A stretch of 64,000 nucleotides of DNA from Stenotrophomonas beteli (GTDB lineage: Bacteria; Pseudomonadota; Gammaproteobacteria; Xanthomonadales; Xanthomonadaceae), in NCBI RefSeq assembly GCF_001431665.1, contig NZ_LLXV01000077.1:1-64000 (forward strand). The letters run 5' to 3'. Below are positions 8,021 to 16,161 of this stretch, piece after piece. The position numbers and the translations under genes were made by a program. Under the pieces are notes generated by a model, which searched no databases, was not told where the DNA came from, and saw only the letters and a list, made by a program, of their open reading frames with translations. Numbering within the stretch: the stretch's first letter is position 1; each line of letters begins with the position of its first letter.

Positions 8021-9045
8021 TTTCTTTCCGTGGCCGCAAGGCGCTGGCTGCGCTGTCGATGCTTGGCGGCGTGCTGCTGGCGCAGCAGGCCAGTGCCGCC
8101 TGCCGCATCCAGAGCAGCTGGTTCGTGGCCCAGGACGTGACCATGGACATGGGCCAGATCGTGATCCTGCCCAGCACCCCGGTCGGTGGCGTGATCAAGG
8201 AGATCAGCGAGCCGATCAACCAGCAGAACAGCGTGGCGCGCTGCGACTGGTCCGGGGGGCGCTCGATCGGCGAGTACGTCAATGCCGCACAGAAGCGCCC
8301 GGTGGCCGGATTCTCGAACGTCTATGAAACCGACGTGGCGGGCGTGGGCATCCGGCTGTACCGCGACTCCGGCGCGATCCAGACCTACTACCCGCACACC
8401 ATCAATTTCGGCAGCAACAGCACCATCTCGCTGGTGGGGGGCACCTTCCGCATCCAGCTGATCAAGACCGCTGCGCAGACCGGCTCGGGCGTGATCGCAC
8501 CGAACGGTCGCTTCACCACCTATTACTTCGATGGCGACGGTGCGGGGCGGCCCGTGCTGACCTCCACCTTCAAGGGCTCGGGCACCACCGTGGTCAGCCC
8601 CACCTGCGAAGTGCAGGCTGGCAGCCGCAACATCGCCGTGGACTTCGGCAGCGTGCCCAACACCACCTTCACTGGCGTCGGTTCCAAGGCGGTCAACCGC
8701 GATTTCGAGATCCGCCTGAACTGCCAGGGCAGCAACGTGGCGGCCTACCAGAGCAAGATCGGCATCCGCCTGGACGCCGACCAGGACAGCTCCAACATGG
8801 CGGGCGTGCTGAAACTCAGCGCGGCCAGCAACAGCGCCACGCGCATCGGCATCCAGATGGTCCAGCGCGACGGCACCACCGAACGCGAAGTGCGCTTCGG
8901 CCAGACCATCAACGTCGGCACCACCGCGCCGGGGACCAGCGTCATGGCGCTGCCGCTGCGCGCGCGCTACATCCAGACACAGGCCGGTACCGTCGGCGCC
9001 GGAGTCGCAAACGGGCAGGCCACGTTCACCATCCAGTACGAATGA
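8011..9045 (+). CDS. Fimbrial tip adhesin
   Basis: A 344-residue protein with a signal peptide (ends QQASAA). It has two parts: an N-terminal receptor-binding domain of about 160 residues with Cys at about 31 and 76, and a C-terminal pilin domain starting at TCEVQAGSRNIAVDFGSV and ending QATFTIQYE, which has the Cys pair and closing strand needed for incorporation. This two-domain plan is that of FimH-type tip adhesins. The ATG at 8011 overlaps the usher stop by 10 bases and has GGAGG at 8002-8006 as ribosome binding site. Ligand unknown. Confidence 0.85.
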   Translation: MPLISFRGRKALAALSMLGGVLLAQQASAACRIQSSWFVAQDVTMDMGQIVILPSTPVGGVIKEISEPINQQNSVARCDWSGGRSIGEYVNAAQKRPVAGFSNVYETDVAGVGIRLYRDSGAIQTYYPHTINFGSNSTISLVGGTFRIQLIKTAAQTGSGVIAPNGRFTTYYFDGDGAGRPVLTSTFKGSGTTVVSPTCEVQAGSRNIAVDFGSVPNTTFTGVGSKAVNRDFEIRLNCQGSNVAAYQSKIGIRLDADQDSSNMAGVLKLSAASNSATRIGIQMVQRDGTTEREVRFGQTINVGTTAPGTSVMALPLRARYIQTQAGTVGAGVANGQATFTIQYE

Positions 9046-9089
9046 CGCGGCCGGCGGCTGCCTCCCTGCCACCGCTGCGTCGCACCCCC

Positions 9090-9114
9090 AACGCCGCCTG
9101 CTGCAGGCGGCGTT
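9090..9114 (+). terminator. Hairpin after the fimbrial operon
   Basis: AACGCCGCCTG-CTG-CAGGCGGCGTT, eleven perfect pairs, 45 bases after the adhesin stop. No strong T-tract follows, so it may be an imperfect terminator or stabiliser. Confidence 0.6.
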
Positions 9115-9149
9115 GACTGCGTCTTGATCCCGCAAGCGTGAAGATCGGA

Positions 9150-9157
9150 GCTATCAT
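9150..9157 (+). promoter_or_regulatory. Candidate -10 of the cellulose operon and structured leader
   Basis: GCTATCAT fits the GCTANNAT -10 motif found before several genes here. Downstream, 9221-9250 can fold into a hairpin (GGCTC/GAGCC plus CGGG/CCCG with a 5-base bulge) ending 16 bases before the bcsE GTG, which could affect initiation. No clear -35 is seen. Confidence 0.4.
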
Positions 9158-9266
9158 GACCGTACAGCAACATGAATGTGATGTACGTCGTGAAATCGAG
9201 CTCCCCTTCACCACAGCGCTGGCTCCGGGTACTTCGCCCGGCTGAGAGCCGCTGAAAGGACCCGGC

Positions 9267-10805
9267 GTGACAGCGACCCACCTTGCCATTGCCGGACTAC
9301 CCGCTGAATACGTTGAGATGCGCAGCGGCGGCCTGTACTGGGTGGTCGCCGCCGGCAGCGCGCCGACCGACCTGCTCGGTGCCGGCGTGCTGGCCGCTGC
9401 CGATGCACTGCACGATGCCGTACTGATCACGCTGGGGCGCGGTGCCGAACCGATGCTGGCGCTGTTGCCGGCCGCACAGGGGCCGGCGCAGCTGCGCCTG
9501 TTCCGGCGTTCGCACCATGGCATGCAGCAGGCGCTGCGCGGGTTGGCCGGCGATTTGCCGCGCACCGCGTCCGCACAGACACGGCTGAGCCTGGTGCAGT
9601 TTCCGGTGGCAGCGCTGGATGGCTGGGATGACGCGCGCTTGGCGCGCTGGTGCGCGCAGCTGCAGGCCTGGGCCGAGCAGGCGCACCAGGTGCTGCTGTT
9701 GTTGTGCCACGGCGAAGTGGCCACCCTGGCCCCGCGGCTGCTGGCATTGAACCGCACCTGCGCGGGGGTGGCCCAGCTGCATCCGCACCGGGGCGCGCTG
9801 CAGCTGCTGCTGCACTACTGGTCCAACAGCCACGGCGTGGTCGCGCAGCAATCCTTCGGCGTGGTCCAGGAGGGCAACACGCTGCACCACCGGCGCAGTG
9901 ACGATGCCGTCGCCACGCCCGCCCACGATGCAAGCGGCAGCGACCGCGATGTGTTCCTGGCCCAGGCCGAGGTGCTGGAGGGGGCGCCACCGCTGTCGGC
10001 CGCATGGCGCCTGTTCGACGGCTGGGGCGGCCTGTTGCCGGCGGCACTGCAGGCGCGTGAAGCGACCGTGGTGCTGGCCATTACCGAAAATGCCCAGGTC
10101 GATGCGCTGGCGCGGCTGCTGCATCGCCTGCGCCGCGAGCGTGGCAGCGCGTTGAAACTGGTCGTGCGCGAGCTGCAACCCTGCCTTCGTTATGCCGATG
10201 AGCGCCTGCTCATGCAGTGTGGTGGCAGCCTGGTGGTGCCCGCCGATACGCCGTTGCCGCGCCTGTTGACCCTGCTTGAAACCGTGCAGCGGCAGCGCTG
10301 GCAGGGCCAGCTTGCCGACGACCCGGAACCGCTGATCCGTGCCCACCGCCCTCCAGCACTCAGTGGCCTGGTCAATGTGGCGCGCTTCCGCCAGATTGCC
10401 GGCGAGCGCATCGACCAGGATGGCAGTGCGGTGGAAAGCGCCGTGCTGGCGCTGCAACCGGTCGCCGGGCTGCGCGCCGAGCAGACCCTGCAGCAGCTGC
10501 GCATCCGCCGCCAGGGTGATCTGGCCTGCATCTACCGCGGGCAGGTGCGCCTGTTCCTGTTTGGTTGCCGCCGCGATGCCGTCGAGCAGGCGCTGGGCAA
10601 CCTGTTCCGCCTGCCCTGGCGCGAGCTGTTCGATGGCTACCAGCGCTTGGCCGAATATGACATCGCAGCCATGAATGCCAGTGGCAGCGATCCTGACGCC
10701 GATGTGCTGCCGCCCCCCCCGACGGCCCTGCCGGTGGTGGCCGTGGCCGTGGAAGGGCCATCCTTCACCGCTCCAACGCCGCTGCGGCTGGGAGATTCCG
10801 CATGA
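9267..10805 (+). CDS. bcsE: Cellulose synthesis c-di-GMP receptor BcsE
   Basis: A 512-residue cytosolic protein, start GTG 9267 with AAAGGA upstream. BcsE has a degenerate receiver/GGDEF-like architecture and binds c-di-GMP through an I-site-like RxGD motif; here it is R415-Q-G-D418, at the same numbering as the known E. coli site. It also helps recruit BcsRQ and BcsF to the synthase. The C-terminal roughly 35 residues are proline/alanine-rich and look unstructured. It heads the nine-gene bcs string and overlaps bcsF by 4 bases (ATGA). Assignment rests on position before bcsF/bcsG, length (E. coli 523) and the motif. Confidence 0.9.
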   Translation: MTATHLAIAGLPAEYVEMRSGGLYWVVAAGSAPTDLLGAGVLAAADALHDAVLITLGRGAEPMLALLPAAQGPAQLRLFRRSHHGMQQALRGLAGDLPRTASAQTRLSLVQFPVAALDGWDDARLARWCAQLQAWAEQAHQVLLLLCHGEVATLAPRLLALNRTCAGVAQLHPHRGALQLLLHYWSNSHGVVAQQSFGVVQEGNTLHHRRSDDAVATPAHDASGSDRDVFLAQAEVLEGAPPLSAAWRLFDGWGGLLPAALQAREATVVLAITENAQVDALARLLHRLRRERGSALKLVVRELQPCLRYADERLLMQCGGSLVVPADTPLPRLLTLLETVQRQRWQGQLADDPEPLIRAHRPPALSGLVNVARFRQIAGERIDQDGSAVESAVLALQPVAGLRAEQTLQQLRIRRQGDLACIYRGQVRLFLFGCRRDAVEQALGNLFRLPWRELFDGYQRLAEYDIAAMNASGSDPDADVLPPPPTALPVVAVAVEGPSFTAPTPLRLGDSA

Positions 10806-10981
10806 CCACCGACCAGCAGCTGTGGACTCTGATCGTCGCCTGTGCACTGGTGATGATTCCTTTTGGCGTGATGCTGGGCAGCCTGTGGCGTGCACTGCGC
10901 CGCAGCGTGGCGCGCGCGCTGCCACCCCGCCACCTGCGCCGGAGCGGCGTGCGCCGGCGTGCGCCGCGGGGCGCTGCATGA
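10802..10981 (+). CDS. bcsF: Small membrane protein BcsF
   Basis: A 59-residue protein: a short polar N-terminus, one transmembrane helix (about residues 8-28, WTLIVACALVMIPFGVMLG), then an arginine-rich tail that ends ARRRAPRGAA-like. This matches E. coli BcsF (63 residues), which anchors BcsE to the membrane next to BcsG. Its ATG overlaps the bcsE stop and its stop overlaps the bcsG start, each by 4 bases. Confidence 0.8.
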   Translation: MTTDQQLWTLIVACALVMIPFGVMLGSLWRALRRSVARALPPRHLRRSGVRRRAPRGAA

Positions 10982-12606
10982 GTCCGCAGGCCGTTCCCGC
11001 ATCGCCGTTCGCGTGGGCCGACCTGCGCGGCTGGAATCTGTACTTCCTGTCCAAGGTGGTGCTGGCCTGGATGGGCGCCCTGGATCTGAAGATCCTGCCC
11101 AACCTGCTGTTCCTCGGTGCGCTGCTGGTGCCGCTGCGCTGGCGCTGGGCGCGCATCGTGCGCACCGTGGTGGCGCTGCCGGTGGGCGTGGCGCTGTATT
11201 ACCAGGACACCTGGTGGCCACCGTTCAAGCGGCTGCTGGTGCAACCGGGCGTGCTGGACTTCTCGGCCGACTACTGGCTCGAACTGGCGCAGCGCTTCAT
11301 CAACTGGCAGATGGTGGCGGTGCTGGCGGTACTGCTGGTGGCGTACTACCTGCTCAAGCCCTGGCTGCGCATCACCACCCTGAGCGTGCTCGGCATGCTC
11401 GGCATGGCCGTGCTGGCCATGCCGATGCCGGCCGGCCTGGGCTGGGTGCAGGGCGCCGCCACCGCCTCGGCGGGTACCGGCAGCGGCGCCGGTGGCAGCC
11501 TGCCACCGGCCAACAACGAAACCCTCAACGCCTGGCTGGCCAGCTTCTACCAGCAGCAGGCGGGGCTGAAGACGAACTTCCCGGCGCCGGCCAGCGGCGC
11601 ACCGTTCGACGTCATCATCCTCAACATCTGCTCGCTGGCCTGGAGCGACCTGGATGAAGTGGGGCTGCGCCAGAACAACCTGCTCGATCACATGGACGTG
11701 GTGTTCGACGACTTCAACTCGGCCACCGCCTACAGCGGCCCGGCGGCGATCCGCCTGCTGCGCGCCAGCTGTGGCCAGACCTCGCATACCGCGTTGTTCG
11801 ATCCGGTGCCGGCCGAGTGCCAGCTGTTCTCCAACCTGCAGCGTCTGGGTTTCCAGAGCGAGCTGGCGATGAACCATGACGGCCACTTCGACGACTTCAT
11901 CGGCGAACTGCACCAGTACGGCGGCCTGCAGGCGCAGCCCATGGACATCAATGCGTTCCCCAAGGCGCTGGTGGCCTTTGACAAGTCGCCGCTGCGGCGC
12001 GATGGCGACGTGCTGATGGCCTGGTGGAAGCAGCGCCAGGCCGAGGCGTCGCAGCAGGTGGCGCTGTTCTACAACACGATCTCGCTGCACGACGGCAACC
12101 GCATCGTCGGTGCCGACGGTCGCTCCAACGCCGCCGACTACAAGGCGCGTGCGGAAATGGTGCTCGGTGACATGGCCGGTTTCGTCGACGCGGTGGAAAA
12201 GAGCGGGCGCCGCGCGATGATCGTGGTGGTGCCCGAGCACGGTGCGGCCCTGCATGGCGACCGCATGCAGATTCCGGGCATGCGCGAGATTCCCAGCCCG
12301 TCGATCACCCACGTGCCGGTGGGCGTCAAGCTGGTGGGCATGGGCGCGCCGGCCGCCGGCGGGCCGCGCCACGTGCCCGAGCCGAGCAGCTATCTGGCGC
12401 TGTCCGAACTGGTGTCGCGCGTGTATGCGCTCAACGCGCAGTCGCCGCCGAGCGAACGCAACTGGGACACCCTGCTGAAGGGCCTGCCGCAGACCCCTTC
12501 GGTGTCCGAGAATGAAGGCGCCAAGGTCATCGACTACGACGGCAAGCCGTGGCTGCAGTTGCAGGGCAGCCAGACCTGGAGCCCCTATCCGGAGGACGCG
12601 CGCTGA
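10978..12606 (+). CDS. bcsG: Cellulose phosphoethanolamine transferase BcsG
   Basis: A 542-residue inner-membrane enzyme. Four or five transmembrane helices (about residues 18-160) precede a periplasmic alkaline-phosphatase-superfamily domain. It moves phosphoethanolamine from phosphatidylethanolamine to cellulose. Residues equivalent to the E. coli zinc site are all present with matching spacing: Cys218 (C243), nucleophile Ser253 in TAYSGPA (S278), Glu420 and His421 in VPEHGAAL (E442/H443); His371 in SLHDG matches H396. It should therefore be active, so the polymer is probably pEtN-cellulose. The start ATG at 10978 overlaps the bcsF stop; the end overlaps bcsR by one base. Confidence 0.92.
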   Translation: MSPQAVPASPFAWADLRGWNLYFLSKVVLAWMGALDLKILPNLLFLGALLVPLRWRWARIVRTVVALPVGVALYYQDTWWPPFKRLLVQPGVLDFSADYWLELAQRFINWQMVAVLAVLLVAYYLLKPWLRITTLSVLGMLGMAVLAMPMPAGLGWVQGAATASAGTGSGAGGSLPPANNETLNAWLASFYQQQAGLKTNFPAPASGAPFDVIILNICSLAWSDLDEVGLRQNNLLDHMDVVFDDFNSATAYSGPAAIRLLRASCGQTSHTALFDPVPAECQLFSNLQRLGFQSELAMNHDGHFDDFIGELHQYGGLQAQPMDINAFPKALVAFDKSPLRRDGDVLMAWWKQRQAEASQQVALFYNTISLHDGNRIVGADGRSNAADYKARAEMVLGDMAGFVDAVEKSGRRAMIVVVPEHGAALHGDRMQIPGMREIPSPSITHVPVGVKLVGMGAPAAGGPRHVPEPSSYLALSELVSRVYALNAQSPPSERNWDTLLKGLPQTPSVSENEGAKVIDYDGKPWLQLQGSQTWSPYPEDAR

Positions 12607-12785
12607 TGGCCGCCGACATTCTTGCCGTGCCCGCCACGCTGTCCGTGGAAGAGGATGACATCGACCTGCTGCGCCGCAGCCTGGACATGCCCGAGCTGCC
12701 ATACGTGGATTTCTCGGCCCAGCACGAGCGTGCGCAGGCGCTGGCACGCTGGCCGTTGCTGGCCGAACTGGAGCCGCGTCGATGA
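12606..12785 (+). CDS. bcsR: Cellulose synthase regulator BcsR
   Basis: A 59-residue protein that matches E. coli BcsR (62 residues) in its C-terminal half, including YVDFSAQHERAQALARWPLL (E. coli has ...RWPLLAE). BcsR pairs with BcsQ and is needed for synthase assembly and BcsQ stability. Acidic residues cluster at 15-19 (VEEDDID). It starts one base inside the bcsG stop (TGATG) and overlaps bcsQ by 4 bases. Confidence 0.85.
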   Translation: MAADILAVPATLSVEEDDIDLLRRSLDMPELPYVDFSAQHERAQALARWPLLAELEPRR

Positions 12786-13537
12786 GCACCGTGCTGTCGC
12801 TGCAGGGTATCCACGGTGGCACCGGGGTGACCACGGTGCTGGCGGCGCTGGGGCAGGGCCTGCACGCCCAGGGCGTGCGCGTGCTGCTGGTCGAGTGCAG
12901 TCCCGATCAGATGCTCGGCCTGCACCTGGGGCTGGCGGCCGACGTGGAGGGTGGATGGGCGCGCGCGCTGCTGGAGGGTAGCGACTGGCGCGATGCCGCC
13001 TTCGCCTGCGCGCCTGGCCTGGCCGTGCTGCCGTATGGGCGGGTTGATGCCGAGGGGGCGATGCAGGTGGAACGTCATCTGCGCGACACGCCCACGCTCT
13101 GGGCCGATCGACTGCCGCAGCTGGCCGCCCAGTTCGACTGGCTGTTGTTCGATCTGCCGCAGCGGCTGCCGGCCCATGCGGCCGCGATCAACCAGCACGC
13201 GTGCTGCACCTTGCCGCTTCGGCTGGCCTGCGTCGATCCGGCCAGCCATGTGTTCCTGCAGCGCGAGCGCGACGATGATCGCCTGTTGCTGGCCAACCGC
13301 TACGACCCGGCAATCACCGTGCAGCGTGATCTCATGCAGCTGTGGCTGCATTCGCACGCGCGTCGGCTGGTGCCGCAGCCGCTGCATGAAGATGCCCAGG
13401 TGCCGGCGGCGCTGGCCAGCAAGCAGCCGCTGCGGCGCCATGCCGCCAACTCGCTGGCCGCCGCCGACGTCGACGGGCTGGTGTTGTGGTGCCTGGCCGA
13501 AGCCGCGCGCCGGCAGGGCAGGGCAGGGGAGCGCTGA
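12782..13537 (+). CDS. bcsQ: MinD-like ATPase BcsQ
   Basis: A 251-residue SIMIBI-class NTPase that with BcsR and BcsE regulates and localises the cellulose synthase. The deviant Walker A is GIHGGTGVTT (residues about 9-18): both lysines of the MinD-type motif (KGGxGKT) are replaced, by His and Val. E. coli BcsQ is similarly divergent yet binds ATP, so this is not proof of inactivity. Other elements: LLVECSPDQ (switch I/Walker A-prime region) and WLLFDLPQRLP (Walker B). The stop overlaps the bcsA start by one base. Confidence 0.88.
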   Translation: MSTVLSLQGIHGGTGVTTVLAALGQGLHAQGVRVLLVECSPDQMLGLHLGLAADVEGGWARALLEGSDWRDAAFACAPGLAVLPYGRVDAEGAMQVERHLRDTPTLWADRLPQLAAQFDWLLFDLPQRLPAHAAAINQHACCTLPLRLACVDPASHVFLQRERDDDRLLLANRYDPAITVQRDLMQLWLHSHARRLVPQPLHEDAQVPAALASKQPLRRHAANSLAAADVDGLVLWCLAEAARRQGRAGER

Positions 13538-16161
13538 TGAGCAGCCGCGTCTACTACCTGGGCTGGAGCCGCATGCGCGAGCGCGTCCATGCCGCGTGGC
13601 CGACGCGCGCCCTGCTATGGCTGCTGCAGCTGCTGGGCTGGGCGCTGCTGCGCCTGGAGGGCCCGGCCTGGCAGGCACTGGCGCCGCGCCTGCGCACGGC
13701 GTTTCCGCAGGTGCAGGGTGACCGGCGCTGGCGGCTGGGTGATCCGCTGCGCCTGCTGATCCAGGCCATCTGGCTGTCGGTGGTGCGGCTGGTACCGAAG
13801 GCTTCAAGGCGCCGGCTGCGCCTGGCCGAAGCCCGCCGCCAGCGCATTGCCGAGCTGCGCGGTGCGGCCGGGCGCGGCCACCTGCGTTACCTGCGCGCGA
13901 TGCGCGATGCGCCGAGCGAATTCCGGAACAGCCGCCTGGCACACTGGTTCGTGCAACGGGCGCGCGTGATGTCGCCGCGGTCGCGGCAGCTGCTGACGCT
14001 GCTGATCGGGCTGGCCACGCTGGGGCTGGCCGTGCTGTGCATCACCCAGCCGTTCACCTATGTCGCGCAGTTCGTGTTCGTGCTGCTGCTATGGGCCATC
14101 GCGCTGCTGGTGCGGCGCATGCAGGGCCGGTACGCCACGCTGGTGCTGGTGGTGCTGTCGATCACCGTGTCCTGCCGCTACCTGTGGTGGCGCTACACCG
14201 CCACGCTGAACTGGAACAGCACCTTCGACCTGGTCTGCGGCGTGGTGCTGCTGGCGGCCGAGACCTATTCCTGGCTGGTGCTGATGCTGGGCTATGTGCA
14301 GGTGGCCTGGCCGCTGCGCCGGCGCCCGGCGGCGCTGCCGCAGGACATCCGGCAGTGGCCGACGGTGGATGTGCTGATCCCCACCTACAACGAAGACCTC
14401 GCGCTGGTGCGGCACACCGTGTACGCGGCGATGGGCCTGGACTGGCCGGCCGACAAGCTGCGCATCCACATCCTGGACGACGGGAAGCGCGAGGAGTTCC
14501 GCGCATTCGCCGCACAGACCGGGGTCAACTACATCACCCGCAGCGACAACCGCCACGCCAAGGCCGGCAATCTGAACCACGCGCTGACGCTGATCGATGG
14601 CGAGCTGGTGGCGATCTTCGACAGCGACCACCTGCCGGTGCGCTCCTTCCTGCAGGTCACCTGCGGCTGGTTCCTGCGTGATCCAAAACTGGCGCTGGTG
14701 CAGACCCCGCATCATTTCTTCTCGGCCGACCCGTTCGAACGCAACCTGCAGGTGTTCCGCAGCGACCCCAATGAAGGCGAGCTGTTCTACGGGCTGGTGC
14801 AGGACGGCAACGACCTGTGGAATGCGGCTTTCTTCTGCGGCTCGTGCGCGGTGCTGCGGCGCGAGGCCATCGATGCGATCGGCGGCTTCGCCACCGAAAC
14901 CGTCACCGAGGATGCGCACACCGCGCTGCGCCTGCATCGTGGTGGCTGGAACTCGGCCTACCTGCGCATCCCGCAGGCGGCGGGCCTGGCCACCGACAGC
15001 CTGGGTGCGCACGTCAACCAGCGCATCCGCTGGGCGCGTGGCATGGTGCAGATCTTCCGCATCGACAACCCGCTGCTGGGCAAAGGCCTGAGCCTGTTCC
15101 AGCGCTTCTGCTACGCCAACGCCATGCTGCACTTCCTGGCCGGCATCCCGCGGCTGGTGTTCCTGACCGCGCCGCTGGCGTTCCTGCTGCTGCACGTCTA
15201 CATCATCTACGCGCCGGCGCTGGCCATCCTGCTGTTCGTGGTGCCGCACATGGCGCACGCCAGCCTCACCAATGCGCGTATCCAGGGCAAGTACCGGCGC
15301 CCGTTCTGGGGCGAGGTGTATGAAACGGTGCTGGCCTGGTACATCGCGCGGCCGACCACGGTGGCACTGTTCAGCCCGGGGCGAGGCAAGTTCAACGTGA
15401 CCGACAAGGGCGGGACACAGGCCGGTGATCGCTTCGACTGGCGCGTGGCGCGGCCGTACCTGGTGCTGGCGCTGCTCAACGTGCTGGGGCTGTGCCTGGC
15501 CGTATGGCGCTTCATGCACGGGCCGGCCGACGAGCGTGGCACGGTCGTGGTCAGCTCGCTGTGGGTGCTCTACAACCTGCTCATCATTGGCGGCGCGCTG
15601 GCCGTGGCTGCCGAAGTGCAGCAGGTGCGGCGCACGCACCGGGTCACCACGCGCCTGCCGATGGCGCTGCAGATTCCCGATGGCCGCCGCCTGCGTGGCG
15701 TGCTGCAGGACTACTCCAATGATGGCGTCGGCATCGAGCTGGGCGAGGATGCCCGGCTGGCCGAAGGCGAGCGCGTGCAGGTGCTGTTGGGGCGTGGCCG
15801 CCGCGAGTTCGCGTTCCCGGCCCGCGTGCAGCGCACCGTCGGCCATCGCCTGGGCCTGTTGCTGCTGTTCGAGAGCGAGCGCCAGCGCGTGGAGTTTGCC
15901 CAGTGCACCTTCGCCCGCGCCGATGCCTGGCTGGACTGGCATGCCGGATACCAGCCCAAGAGCCTGCCGCGCAGCCTGTGGAGCGTGCTGGTGCTGGGCT
16001 GGCGAGGTTACCGGCGGATGGGTGACTTCACGCCGTTCGATCTTGATCGTCCCAAGCATTGGAGCCGTCGCCTGCTGCGATGGATGGCCAGCTTCGCCCC
16101 GCAACGTCCGCTTCCTTCCCACCCGGCTGACCCAGCCGCTGATCCAGGGCTTCGTCCATGA
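13537..16161 (+). CDS. bcsA: Cellulose synthase catalytic subunit BcsA
   Basis: An 874-residue inner-membrane processive GT2 enzyme making beta-1,4-glucan from UDP-glucose. The N-terminus (about 150 residues) is basic and longer than in Rhodobacter, as in E. coli. Visible motifs: LDDGKRE at 313-319, D-S-D-H 362-365 (UDP/metal), T-E-D 457-459 (catalytic base), Q-R-I-R-W 495-499 (glucan/UDP). A C-terminal PilZ domain has R-R-T-H-R 698-702 and D-Y-S-N-D-G 725-730, both c-di-GMP contacts. About eight transmembrane helices. The ATG at 13537 overlaps the bcsQ stop; an earlier in-frame GTG at 13486 lies inside bcsQ. Secure. Confidence 0.96.
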   Translation: MSSRVYYLGWSRMRERVHAAWPTRALLWLLQLLGWALLRLEGPAWQALAPRLRTAFPQVQGDRRWRLGDPLRLLIQAIWLSVVRLVPKASRRRLRLAEARRQRIAELRGAAGRGHLRYLRAMRDAPSEFRNSRLAHWFVQRARVMSPRSRQLLTLLIGLATLGLAVLCITQPFTYVAQFVFVLLLWAIALLVRRMQGRYATLVLVVLSITVSCRYLWWRYTATLNWNSTFDLVCGVVLLAAETYSWLVLMLGYVQVAWPLRRRPAALPQDIRQWPTVDVLIPTYNEDLALVRHTVYAAMGLDWPADKLRIHILDDGKREEFRAFAAQTGVNYITRSDNRHAKAGNLNHALTLIDGELVAIFDSDHLPVRSFLQVTCGWFLRDPKLALVQTPHHFFSADPFERNLQVFRSDPNEGELFYGLVQDGNDLWNAAFFCGSCAVLRREAIDAIGGFATETVTEDAHTALRLHRGGWNSAYLRIPQAAGLATDSLGAHVNQRIRWARGMVQIFRIDNPLLGKGLSLFQRFCYANAMLHFLAGIPRLVFLTAPLAFLLLHVYIIYAPALAILLFVVPHMAHASLTNARIQGKYRRPFWGEVYETVLAWYIARPTTVALFSPGRGKFNVTDKGGTQAGDRFDWRVARPYLVLALLNVLGLCLAVWRFMHGPADERGTVVVSSLWVLYNLLIIGGALAVAAEVQQVRRTHRVTTRLPMALQIPDGRRLRGVLQDYSNDGVGIELGEDARLAEGERVQVLLGRGRREFAFPARVQRTVGHRLGLLLLFESERQRVEFAQCTFARADAWLDWHAGYQPKSLPRSLWSVLVLGWRGYRRMGDFTPFDLDRPKHWSRRLLRWMASFAPQRPLPSHPADPAADPGLRP

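Noticed and set aside
9221..9266. TPP-like CTGAGAG in the bcsE leader
   Set aside because: Only this short string matches; the other conserved TPP segments are missing and the context is unrelated to thiamine.
12782..12840. BcsQ inactivated by loss of Walker A lysines
   Set aside because: The motif lacks both lysines, but the E. coli homolog is also divergent there and is functional, so this is not evidence of a defect.
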